The notes beneath the pieces were generated by a model. That model had not been told where the DNA came from, made no database searches, and was given only the letters and a program-made list of their open reading frames with translations. The position numbers and the translations under genes are program-made. DNA of 53,707 nucleotides, from NCBI GenBank assembly GCA_013268835.1, contig JABFSX010000016.1, positions 1-53,707 of the forward strand, in the 5' to 3' direction. The stretch comes from Candidatus Altimarinota bacterium. Lineage in GTDB: Bacteria; Patescibacteriota; Gracilibacteria; BD1-5; UBA2023. Shown in pieces: positions 8,090 through 19,512 of this stretch (the stretch's first letter is position 1; each line of letters begins with the position of its first letter).

Positions 8090-11000
8090 TTATACTACTG
8101 GTCGTATTACGAGCATTGCCTTTCCACGACTATAGTTTTTTGGATCAATAGTCATACGTTCCATAACCTCATATCGTCATTCAGGAAGATTCGAAAGGAG
8201 CCCAGTATTATCCTTGATATAAAAATTATCACCGAAAATCTCCTTTGGAGTTATCACTGTATTTACCTTGTTCATAGTAATCTCAAAGAGTCACTCTGAT
8301 CCTGTGGTAGAAAATTGAGTTCACGCTGTTGGCACAAGAGTGATCTTGGCATCTTGGTTCATACGAACCACATATTCCCCTTCTTCAAGAACTACAGAAT
8401 CTTCTCGAAGTTCAGAGATAGATTCGATTTTTTCAGTGAATGGAGTAAGGCCATCAAAGAATTTGGCTGGGCGAGAATCAAGACTATCGATACGGAGTGC
8501 ATGATCTCGGAATTCATCACTTTCGAGTATTCGAAGTGCAAACTCCTGATTGGTTGGAATTCATTCGATCTTCAGAGAACGAAGTGCCTCTATAGTATTC
8601 TTGCGAGCCTCTTCACGATTTGCTCCACTTACGATGAGCTGACCGATCATCGAATCATATTTTGAGGTATGATTCACTCCGATTTCATGAGAGAGAAAGC
8701 TCTCAAAATGAACGAGTTTCTTCAGGTGTCGAGGAAGTCCTAGATACCAACTTTTTATCTTCGCCATACTCACTCCGGCGAATCACTTCGCAGGATCTTC
8801 TGCACAGATGCGAACTTCTATAACGTGTCTTTTTTGTTCTTCGATGGCTCGAGAGAGTTTTTCTCTATTTTTTGGATCAAGTATTGCGTGGGTTTTTCAT
8901 TCAGCTATCTGGAATTGCAATTCTACAAGATTGATACCGCTATAGATGGTTTCATTGAGATATTTTTCTGTGATAGTATGTTCGACTTGAATTCGAGTAT
9001 TCATCTCCATAAATGTGAATATCTCTTTCTCGGGATCATAGAGAAACTCAAAAGTTCCAGCTCCAACATATCCGATATTTCGAACTACTGCTGCAGCAAT
9101 ATCCTGAAGGCGACTGAGAAGATGGGTTTTTATACCTAGATTTCCTGTTTCTTCGATGATTTTTTGTTTTGATCTCTGAGTAGTACAATCACGAACCCCG
9201 AGAGAGATAGCATTTCCGTGAATATCACCAAAAACCTGTACTTCAATATGACGCTGATTTTCTACAGCTTTTTCCATATACATGGCTCCATTACCAAAAC
9301 TCTCTGTTGCCTCACGGCTCATCAGATCAAAAGATGCTCGAAGATCATCATCACTATGTACTTTTCGGATTCATTTTCCTCCTCCACCATATACTGCCTT
9401 GATCATCACTGGATATCCGATATTGTTGGCAGTCGATATCGCAATATCTGTATTTAGGATGATTCCATCTCCACCGATAACATCGTCAGAACCTCTTGCT
9501 GGAGCATATTTTATTCGCTCTTCTTCAGAAGGCTCTATCATTTCTAGTACTTTTTTGAATGTTTTTCTTGCTTCAATCTTGTCTCCCATTTGTTTTACGT
9601 TTGCAGCATTTGGCCCAATAACTACGATTCCATATTTTTGACACATTTGGATAAAACTATCACGCTCAGACCAGAATCCATATCCGAGATACACTGCATC
9701 ACATCCACCATCTTTGATAGCTTGGATGATCGCAAGTTCACTCATCATATAATCATTCACGAATGTCACATTTCATTTTTTTGCAGCTCGCTTGATATAC
9801 GAGAGATCTTTATCAGCTGCCGTTGCAAGTGCAAGGTATGGCTTCTTCATCCGATGAAGGACTCGGATTGCCTTGGTTGCAATCACTCACCGATTCAATA
9901 TGGCAACTTTTTTGTATGGATGAAATAACTCTGCATTGGTCTGCTCTTTTGTTTCACTACTTTCGATAATGGGAGTAGTGTTCCCAATAGGAATATTGAG
10001 ATATTCTGCAATATAAGAGAGGAGATCTTTCTCAGGAATATCTACTGCAATTCCTCTGCTACGTAGTGCCTCATAGATAGCGGCTGCTGTATTCTCAGAG
10101 ATAAATGGATTGGAAACAATTCCAGCAACAGATCATTTGCCAACTTGGAGATCTGCAAGAGTCGCCGAGAGAGGAAGCTGATCCATCGTTACGATACGTC
10201 CAGCAAATGGAATATCTGAGAGAGAAAGTGGGAGTATTTTTACTCCTGGCGCTTGAGCAAATGAGGCAATAGTTCCACCAGTACAGACTCAAAATGGTAC
10301 AGAAAAAATCTGACACTTGGGATTTCCAGCGGTTTTACGGAAGTATTCAGCGATAGCAAAATTGATTGCTGTCATCGATGAAACTGCTTCAGGTCAACCA
10401 TCAACATACATACCAGCAGATTGCAAAAACATCACGATTGGTCGCTCTTCTCTCGCTGCTTGCTCAATCAGTCGGATAATATTGGCCGCTGCAGACCCGT
10501 CTATAGCACCTCATTCGATCGAAAAATCGAGCATAATTACTCAGAATAATTGATTCATCTCTCGACGCTCAACAATATTTCATTGCTCAAAATCATATCC
10601 TATTTGTCCCCAACCAACTCGAGCAGCTGATTGTGGTTTTTCATTGATTTTTCGAGAATTCTGAAGTGCTGTGGTCTGAACACGATCAAAATTTGGATAG
10701 AGCGGTGTAAAAAAAGATATGAATTTTCTCTGAATCTCATCTACTCAACGTTTTGCAAAGATCTGTGAACGGAGTCATTCATAAAAACGAATTTGCTCAT
10801 AGACTGCTTTTGCATGAAAATCAATCATGATCTTATCATCACTACTTACAAGGGTAGGATTGTATTCTTCATCAGAAATTGCCTCGATGAACTTTTGTTC
10901 GAGAAGCAGTGCAAGTGCGACTATTGTATCAGGGAGATCATAGTGAACTTGTTTGAATTTTTTTACCAGTTCAATAATAGTATCTTTCTGATCCCTGAAA

Positions 11001-12610
11001 GCAGTAGACATCCAGCTAAAATGAGATTTTTTCCAAGTTTCATAAGAGCTATGCGTATTTTTTGGATCGATAGAATCGAATATTTCACGAAGAAATTTTT
11101 CTATTTGTACTTTTTCATATACCAATCCTCCTCAATTCTGTGAAACCATACGATCTGCATGAGTTCCCGAAGTAGAGAAGAATTTATCATAATTTTTTGG
11201 ATCTATAAGTACTGAAAATATAGAGAAAAATGCCTGATAATGATAGAGCTCTTCTCGCATAGTACCAACGATCTCATTACGTTTTTTTGGATCCAATTGT
11301 GATGTATATTTTTTACTTCCAACATGCTCGATGAGTGTATCGATTGCTGAGAGGATATTGAATTTGGTGAGATTTAGGCTTTCAAATTCTCGTGCAAAAA
11401 AATCAAGTATTCGAGTATGAGTATCGGTATCTCACTTTACAAAGGCATCAAAATTGGCCTTGATATCATGTTCATGATATTTTGGAAATCCAGCAATAGT
11501 ATGATGCATCTGAGCAATCTCGCGATTTCTTGGATTGAGCATATTTGCTGTCTGTCCACGGAGTCTGAGTCAACGAAATAGGAGTCTTCGTTCTTGTTCA
11601 CTCGTATTTCATCCTCATTTGATTTTTTCTTGAATGAGTGCAAAACCTGAAGCGAGAACTTCACTCAGTTGCTCTTGTATATTTGATGGAGAATTCCCTT
11701 CCCGTTGTAATGAAAGATGAGAAATATTATCTATAACTCCTCTCTTATAGAGATGTGGTGCATCTACCCCAAGCATCCAGACAATCTCCTTTGGAGAGTG
11801 TCGTCACTTTCCTATTGCTGCCTGTCCAAATGGGTGAATAGTTGAGAAATAAGTATTCTCAAGAGCAATACGAAAATCAGTCCCAAAAAATACTTCTGCA
11901 CCACCAGATCCACCTTCACCAGTGAGTAAAGTTATAGTTGGCTTATTGAGAGTTGCAACGGTTGTGATGAGTTCAGACATCGTGGCAGCCTGATGAGACT
12001 CGTTGGCCTGTTTACCTGAATCTGCACCAGGAGTATCTACAAAAAAAACTACCTTGTCATATTCACCATGATTTTTTTGTTGTAGGATATTGATAACTGC
12101 TCGATGATCCTCTGTTCTTGCTCTTCATTGATTGTGACTCTTATCATGTCCGATAAAGAGATATACCTGATTTTTTATATGAACTTTTCCTATAGTGATC
12201 GGTCATTCATGGATTATTTCACCTGAAAAAATCTCACTAATAATACTCGAAACTCCCCATTTTAATTTTGGGTTTTCATGGCAAGCAATGTATTCATTCC
12301 AGTATCGATCGAGGGTACTTGCTCCATATACTTGAGGATAGTCTTCGATTTTTTTGATAAGTTTCTGTACATCGTCATCAGAGTAAAAAAGATGAGAATT
12401 CGGTGTTGGATGAACCCCGTCAGCAAATGCGAGTATACTGAGTGCATTCCATGCAATTTTACTCGTGGGATCACGAGAGACTTCAAGAAGGGCAATCTGG
12501 ATACGATCAGCAATGCTGTCCCCAAGAGTAGTAGTACGAAAGTTATGAACATCATATCGGTGGGCCAGATCTCATCGTAATTTTCCAACAGTATTCGCAA
12601 GAAAAGACAT
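8090..12610 (-). CDS. Fused acyl/acetyl-CoA carboxylase (AccA-AccD-AccC order)
   Basis: 1506 aa in one uninterrupted frame under code 25. Residues about 130-330 match the carboxyltransferase alpha subunit: FIGHDK, VDTPGA, then GEGGSGGAE. Residues about 640-860 match the beta subunit: MLDFSIEGGAIDG, a PFGVCTGGT oxyanion-type loop, IPFAGRIV; no Cys4 zinc ribbon is seen. Residues about 895-1370 are biotin carboxylase: GVIATKAIRV, ATP-grasp loop YGGGGKGIRKV, RHIEVQV, EMNTRIQVEHTITE. The last about 130 residues are unassigned and lack any (A/V)MKM biotinylation site. Textbook ACC fuses in other orders (BC-BCCP-CT in eukaryotes), so this order and the missing carrier are unusual. Likely role: malonyl-CoA or another acyl-CoA carboxylation with a carrier encoded elsewhere. 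Confidence 0.88.
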
Positions 12611-12766
12611 AAAAAAATGAACTTAAATAGTAGAACAAAAATCTATATGGAAATGAATAATATTCATATTAATACAACTATAGTGAATATAGTATATTGT
12701 CAATAATATGTTTTATTATTTTATATATTTATTCGATTTTTATCGAAGTTTTCATATACTTCGAAT

Positions 12767-13555
12767 ATGAAATACGTATATATTATATTTCTATTCTTTT
12801 TTCTTGTCTCTTGTTGAGCTAATATGAATTGAGAAAAGATAGAATCATCGACATCTTCTATGAGTTCTGGAGTCATTCATCTTCCAGAAGTAGCAAAAAA
12901 AATAACTTGGTCTGGTAACTTGAGTTTTCCTGAATGCCATATTATTGATTCTCAAAGCCTGAATCAGGAAATAGTAGATTTAGCAAAAAAAGTAGAAGTA
13001 TACGCTGATGAGTCACAGAAATCGGATAATCAAAAATATGCCCAAGCACTTGCAAGCGGAATAATCACATCAGAATATTATCTTCAAGCAAATTGGAGCC
13101 CATTTTTTTGACGATTTCTTCGAGAATATTGTTCCACGGGTGATGGGAAATATATATTTTATTCGAGCGATAAAGCTTCCCCTTCATTTGGAAGATATGA
13201 TTCTAAGATTGATATTATTGAAGAGGCAACTTTTAAGAAAAAATATTTTCACTTTGTCGGATGGTTTGGTAGATTTTGAGCTTTTTGAAAAAGACATGGC
13301 GATATTATCGATATAATATCAGAAAATAGCTATCCATCCTATCCAGAAAATCTTCCACTCAAAAAATCAAATAACCAAAAATATTGTGATAATTGACTCA
13401 CTCCATGAGGCAAAAAGGCTCAATGTTTTTATCGAGTAAATTATGAATTCAATTTCATTGAAAATACTTTTACTGAGAAAAATATATGTAGTTTTTATCG
13501 TGATGATCAGGGTAACGAACAAGTATTGGAACCTTGTTTTGATATACAATATTAA
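12767..13555 (+). CDS. Putative lipoprotein (262 aa)
   Basis: The N-terminus is a lipoprotein signal: MKYVYIIFLFFFLVSC, with lipobox LVSC and Cys at residue 16. The remainder is a soluble extracytoplasmic domain with several further Cys (for example FPECH, EYCSTGDG, KYCDNG, AQCFYRVNYEF, EPCFDI) that could form disulfides. No known domain. Seven TGA-Gly codons. It diverges from the ACC fusion and is followed 3 nt later by the HI0933-type flavoprotein, so the two are probably co-transcribed. Confidence 0.75.
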
Positions 13556-13558
13556 ATT

Positions 13559-14794
13559 ATGAAACAAATAACTATCATCTGAGCTGGAGCTGCTGGACTC
13601 ATGACCGCTGCAACTATACTCGAAAATACGGAATCCGAATCTTGTCATATCCATATTTTTGAAAAAAATAAAACTCCAGGGAATAAAGTAATAATTTCTG
13701 GAGGAGGAAGATGTAATCTCACAACAGGAATAGAGGATAAAAAAATACTTCTTTCTAAGTATACTCGTGGTGCTGATTTTATCCGAAAAGCATTCGGAAA
13801 GTTTTCTCCTCGAAAATGTCGAGAATGGTTCGAATCCCATGGAGTTCCTCTCAAGTGCGAGAAGGATAATAGAGTATTCCCTGTTTCTGATGATGGATAT
13901 GATATTGTAGAAGTCTTTGAAAAATTATTTGCAAAATATCGCAATAGAATAACTCTCCATTATGGAGAAGGGGTTGATTCTATTCTTAGCTGAAATTCAG
14001 CATTTCAAATCACTACAAAAAAATGAACCTACGATTCTGATATCGTTGTTATAACTACGGGTTGAAATGCCTATAGTCATACGGGTTCTACGGGCGATGG
14101 GTATGCCTTTGCTCGTTCACTCTGACATACTGTCACGCAACTGGGACCTTCGCTTTCGAGCTTTCTCACAAGTGAAAAATGGACTCATGAGCTCTCTGGT
14201 CTTGCATTTGAATCTGCAAAAATCTGAGATTTACAATGACCACTTTTACTTACACATTTTGGCATATCTGGGCCACTTGCATTTATGACCTCTTCTTGAT
14301 TTGCTTGGGAAACTATCGATAAAAATCATCCGAAAATAGTTCATTTTTCTCCTATTTCTACAATGGGGTATATAGAGTGGGAAGCATTTCTGAAAGAGCA
14401 ATTTGCGAATCATCCCAAAAAACTCATCATCAGTATTCTCACTGAAAAACTCCCAAGGAGATTTGCGGAGGCATTTATTCGAGAATACTTTACTTCTATT
14501 GAGACAATATATCCAGTATCTATCGGAAAAGTAATTCGTGAAAATATCTCAAAACTTCTCGGAGAATGAATCCCGCTTACTCTCACAGATCGACGTCCTG
14601 GAGATGAATTCGTAACTGCTGGCTGAGTGAATACCGATGAGATCGATGCAGAAACTATGGAATCAAAAATACAGAAAAACCTCTACTTTGCAGGAGAAGT
14701 TCTGAATGTAGATGGATTTACAGGATGATTCTCACTCCAGATATGTTGGGCTAGTGGATATGTGGCGGGGAGAGACATAGGGTCTAAACTTTAA
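13559..14794 (+). CDS. HI0933/BaiN-type FAD-dependent oxidoreductase
   Basis: 411 aa, normal for the family. The FAD-binding Rossmann motif IGAGAAGLM starts at residue 7 with the first Gly encoded by TGA. The family signature [14 protein letters not shown] (about 43-56) follows, then [12 protein letters not shown] and [10 protein letters not shown]. The C-terminal flavin site is [21 protein letters not shown]. Members are flavoproteins of uncertain substrate (HI0933, YhiN, BaiN). Eleven or more TGA-Gly codons split it in the standard code. Ends at a bidirectional terminator shared with PPK2. Confidence 0.92.
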
Positions 14795-14829
14795 AATAAT
14801 AAATCCCCAATTTATGGGGATTTATTATT
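14795..14829. terminator. Bidirectional terminator
   Basis: A 14-bp stem (arms 14795-14808 and 14816-14829, core AAATCCCC/GGGGATTT) with a 7-nt loop lies between the flavoprotein (+) and PPK2 (-). Its core resembles the hairpins at 4594 and 24154. Confidence 0.8.
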
Positions 14830-15994
14830 AATCAAAGAGACTCTTCGATTCATCGATTTCTTTGGCGAGCATTTTTACTTTTTCTCGACCAGTAAATACA
14901 ATGTCACCATCTACTTTGAGATATTTTGCATCGATCTTATCCGGATAATCAAATTGTGAGAGAAGATACTTGATTGCGTTGATACGAGACATCTCTTTGT
15001 TATCACTCTTTACGATAGTCCATGGTGCATGTTCCGTATGTGTCTGTGAGAAGTTGAGGTATTCTGCAAGGGTATATCGATCCCAGAGTTTCTGAGAGAA
15101 TTGGTCGATCGGAGAGAGCTTGTATTGCTTGAGAGGATTAGTTCTTCGCTCTTGGAATCTGGCTGCTTGTTCCTCCTTGGATACAGAGAAGTAAAACTTG
15201 ATGATCTTGATTCCTGCACGAGTGAGCATCTTCTCAAGAACTACTACATCATCCATGAATTTTTCATAATCTCGTTTTCCAACAAACCCCATAACTGGTT
15301 CGACACCCGCTCGGTTATACCAAGAGCGATCAAAGAAAATCATCTCTCCAGCATTTGGGAGGTGTGAGATATATCGTTCAAAATACCATTGTCATTTTTC
15401 GATTTCTGATGGCTTCATGAGAGCCACCACTTTCGAGTATCGAGGATTGAGTGATTCTGTAAAACGCTTGATATTTCCTCATTTTCCTGCTGCATCTCGC
15501 CCCTCAAAAATGATAAGTACTTTCTTTTCACTACTTTGTATATAGCTCTGGAGCTTTACGAGTTCGATCTGAAGACGAAGCATCTCTTCTTCATATGAGA
15601 TTTCATCTTTTCTGATTGCGTTGAGAACATGAGTCTTTTTCTTTCCTACAGGAAGTTCTGTAAGTGGTTCATGTTTTTTCTTGTATTTTTTGATGATATC
15701 GATGAGTTTGATCTCTTCACGAGTGGCGAGCTCCACCGCTTCGATAGTTTCATCGATTTCTTCAAGGAGTCTTCCGAGCTTATCAAGTTTACGATGTTCC
15801 CTCTTTGAGAGTTTGCTAATATTGGTATCAAGAATGGTCTGGAGTCGATTACGAAGGACCCGAAGATTGTCGATATCAGCATCTTTTGCGAGTTTCTTGT
15901 AGTTATCACGGAGTTCATCATGGAATGCTTCAAGAGTCTCAGGACTCATCGTGATGATATTGTTGAATATATCAGTAATGTTAAATAGTTTCAA
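14828..15994 (-). CDS. PPK2 family polyphosphate kinase with N-terminal extension
   Basis: 388 aa. The kinase core begins near residue 130. Walker A is FEGRDAAGKGG (about 163-173, with the Gly after Lys encoded by TGA and the Arg by CGA), and the lid motif is FFDRSWYNRAGVEPVMGF. PPK2 enzymes transfer phosphate between polyphosphate and nucleotides (ADP/ATP, GDP/GTP, or AMP in some classes). The first about 120 residues are charged and predicted coiled-coil (REHRKLDKLGRLLEEIDETIEAV), longer than usual single-domain PPK2s. An internal Met (MSPETLEAF, residue 16) is an alternative start. Confidence 0.9.
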
Positions 15995-16094
15995 GGGTAT
16001 TGGTGTTATAGAAATATGCTCCCTATAGTATCACTTTCAATAATTTTACAAAATATAATTCCCTAAAATCACTTGCACAATGAAATAAAAATCT

Positions 16095-16128
16095 TTTGAC
16101 ATTACATTACATTTTTATAATATACTCA
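16095..16128 (+). promoter_or_regulatory. Shared promoter/operator block of the RND pump operon
   Basis: This 34-nt block differs at one base from the block at 21246-21279 before the BigR-like gene. It contains TTGACA (16096-16101), a tandem ATTAC-ATTAC repeat and TATAAT (16116-16121) or an overlapping TAATAT. Near-identity over the whole block, including the spacer, suggests a regulator site as well as a promoter. Confidence 0.65.
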
Positions 16129-16156
16129 CATATATTACATTTTTATTATATATTCT

Positions 16157-19100
16157 ATGGTTGCTCGATTCACGGAGTTTTTTTTGAAAAATGAAAAAAT
16201 CACTTTTATACTCATTCTCATTATTAGTATATTTGGTTTTTTATCATATATTCTTCTGCCAAAACAATATAATCCATCGATTGTTGCTCCAGCATTTCTG
16301 ATCGAGATTCCCGCATATGGATACTCAGCAAAAGAATGACATGAATATGTGGTGAAATCTGTAGAAAACAAGGTTCGTGAGCTTGTGTGAGTAGATACTG
16401 TTTTCGGATATGCAACCGATGGATATGTGAATGTGATGATCGCCTTCGAAGTTGGTATCGATCAAGAAGTCGCAAAAACTCGACTCTATGATAAGATGTA
16501 TTCGAACTATGATCTCAAGCCATATGGAATCAACGATGTACGAATTCGTTCGATCGATCCAGAAGATCTCCCTCAGGTTTCCTATGCAATCGTCTATTCT
16601 GGAGGTGACTTGGATACTAAGCAACGAGGGCAATATCTCCAGAACATCGCAAAAACTCTCAGAGAAAATATCAAAAAAGTTGAAGGAACGACAAGTATCG
16701 AGATTATCGGATGATACTCCAATGACATCTCTATTGAGCTCATTCCTGAAAGAGTTGAGAATTTTGGAATCGATCTAATGAGTGTTATCTCGAAACTCCG
16801 AGAGAGCTTCGGAAAGTGAGTCGTTGGATCTATCGTCAGCGATAACAAATCCTATAATGTCTTCATCGATCACAATACCGACACGCTCAAATCGATAGAG
16901 AATTTTGTCGTGTATTCTCGTGATAACAAAAAAGTACTCCTCCAAGATATTGCCCATATCAATGTGTGACCTGTGGATATCAAGAGTCAGTATCATATGA
17001 CCACATTGAGTGGAACTGAGGATGCAGTCTTCATCGGGATTGCAAAACTCAAAGGAACCAATGCAGTTCATATTGTAGAAAATATCCATACCGTGGTAGA
17101 AGAAACTCGAAAAATCCTCCCAAAAAATATCGATATTATCACCATTCAGGATGAAGGAGAGACCGCAAAAGAAGCCACCAATGAACTCATGCTCCATCTC
17201 TTTGTGTCGATTGCAATCGTACTTGTGATTCTGATTATTTTCCTCGGGGTTCGAGATGCGATCAATGCAGCATTCTGTATTCCGATGGTTCTCGGTATTG
17301 TTTTTATCGTGGCATTGATTCTCGGTCTTGATATCAATCGCATCACCCTCTTTGCACTTATCCTCTCTCTCGGTATTCTCGTTGATGATTCGATCGTGAT
17401 GGTTGAGAACAATGCCCGACACCTTGCGATGATGCCACGAACAGGAAAGAACAAATTCGAAGCAATCCTGGATTCGGTTCGAGAAGTTGGGATGAGTATC
17501 ATCCTCTCGACGATTACTCGTGTTATCTCATTTGTAGCGATGTTCGCAGTGACAGGAATGATGGGTGACTATATGAAGCCAATTCCGATCTTTGCATCAA
17601 TTGCACTCACTGCCTCTCTCGTTGTTGCATTCAGCATCAATCCGTTTCTTGCAAGTTTTCTCTATAAGCCTGGTGTTGCCTGACATCATGAAAAAAAGGA
17701 AGGATGACTCCTGAGATGGTATGGAAAAAAACTCCAAAATTTTATCAATCGAGATCCAAAAACCATGAAGACTCGACGATATCTCAAGATGGGATTCTGG
17801 ATTTCACTCCTTCTCATTATCGTGACTCCGATTATGCTCGACGTATTCCGAGCTCGTATGCTCCCAAAGGCGGATAAGAATCAAGTATATCTCTGGGTAG
17901 ATGCTGAGCGAAATACGATAATTGGCGGAACATCTGTCATTGCAAAAGATATTGAGTCATTTTTGATGAATTATAGTGGAACAGGAGAAGCCAGTTCAGT
18001 TCTTCCTGAAAACCTCAGAATTATGGAAGATATCAATACGAGTATTGGAGATCGGTTTCTTCCTGATTTTGCCAATCTTTTCCGTTGAGGGAATAATCGA
18101 GTAGGAGAACACCAGATCAATATGCGTATCAATCTCATCCCTTCTCATGATCGGGAGATGACTTCGGAAGAATTTGTGATACAACTTCGACCACTCCTCT
18201 CAGAACATCTCAGACAAAAATATAACGATATCACCTTGAGACTCCTCGAAGATCCACCAGGACCACCAACACAAGCAACATTCCATATGAAACTCAAGTG
18301 ATCAGCTTGAGTTGGTAATGAAGATCTTGTAAAATTCTCAACTGCAGTCCAAAAAACAGTAGAATCTATCAAAGATGAAGAATCAATCGTAGATATCTCT
18401 ACCTCTCACAGCACCAGTGCTCCATGACTCGAAATCAAACTCAATCATGATCGTATCATTGAGTCTGGACTCTCAGAATCACAAGTCGAATGAACGATCC
18501 AATCGTACTTCGGAGAGATTCCTCTCTCGATTGCGAGATATGAAGATGGTCAGTATGGATCCACGAAGATCGCTGTCAGTGTGAGTCGAGAAGCAAAAAA
18601 AGACATAAGTAGCATTCGTACACTCTCATTTATGAATGCCAATTGAGAACGAGTCTATCTCGATGATATCGCCGATATACGGACAGGATTTCGAAGCTAT
18701 GACATCTTCACGGATGAACGAAGTGAGACGATACATATCTATGGTGAGATGGGATCCAATTCGGTAGTATATCCGATTATCAGACTCTATGGACTCTTCG
18801 GAGAATCAGAATTCGAGAAATCTTGATACAAAAAAATATCAGCATCTCCGTATAATATCACCTTCCTAAATCTCAATGATGGAAAAGAATATATTCTCGA
18901 ATGGGGTGGAGAATGGGAACTCACGATGGATACCTTCCGAGATCTCGGTCTTGCGATGATATTCTCACTCTTTGTAATATATTTTATTATCGTTACCCAA
19001 TTCGGGAGCTTCATTGTCGGTGGTCTTGTGATGATGACATTTCTCTTTTCATTCTTTGGAATTTTTCCAGGATTCTCGGTTCTCTATCTGACTTCAGGAG

Positions 19101-19495
19101 TCTACTTCACAGCGACTGCCATGATCGGAGTGATTGCTCTCGGGGGTATCGTCGTCGGAAATGCTCTCATCCTACTAGATTATATCAATCAGTTGATCGC
19201 AGAATGAAAGAGTCTTGAATATGCGGTGGTGGAGTGATCCAAAAAACGATTCGTTCCAGTGATGCTCACTTCGATTGCTGCTGTAGCTGGTTCTTTTATC
19301 ATCACGAGTGATCCGGTTTGGAGTGGTCTTGCTTGGTCGATTATCTGGGGACTCTCACTTTCCGCAGTACTCACACTCTATTTTATTCCGATTTTTTACT
19401 ATAGCTATCTCCATAGATATCACCGAGATGATCCAAGCAAGATCCAATCTGAACACAATATCGAACATGAAAAAGAGCTCTACTCTCATTCTTAA
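16157..19495 (+). CDS. RND family efflux transporter permease
   Basis: 1112 aa, the usual RND size, with many TGA-Gly codons. TM1 is near residues 15-37. The periplasmic part holds pore-domain pieces such as DPEDLPQVSYAIVYSGG. TM4 carries the proton-relay Asp pair in LGILVDDSIVMVENN (about residues 410-424). The second half repeats the layout, ending in TM10-12 (IALGGIVVGNALILLDYIN, then VMLTSIAAVAGSFI). The Asp-Asp TM4 motif is that of the drug/HAE group rather than heavy-metal CzcA proteins. It forms an operon with the membrane-fusion lipoprotein 17 nt downstream. No TolC-type gene is in the window. The upstream block matches that of the BigR operon, so the pump may answer to the same signal. 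Confidence 0.92.
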
Positions 19496-19512
19496 TATTT
19501 ATTTTTCAAAAT

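Noticed and set aside
10793-11143. Plus-strand ORFs within the carboxylase region
   Set aside because: The minus strand carries one continuous 1507-codon frame with clear domains; the plus ORFs are shadows rich in Cys/Phe/Ile.
11437-11664. Apparent frameshift in the carboxylase gene between the CT domains
   Set aside because: A recount of the A6 run shows the main frame is intact from 12610 to 8090; the 75-residue minus ORF is an alternative frame.
12732-12766. TTCGAT/ATCGAA hairpin and a further TTCGAA before the lipoprotein
   Set aside because: Short arms in a very AT-rich divergent gap; may be an operator but support is thin.
16775-17422. 215-residue minus-strand ORF opposite the RND gene
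   Set aside because: The plus strand encodes conserved RND motifs here; the antisense frame is a by-product of codon use.
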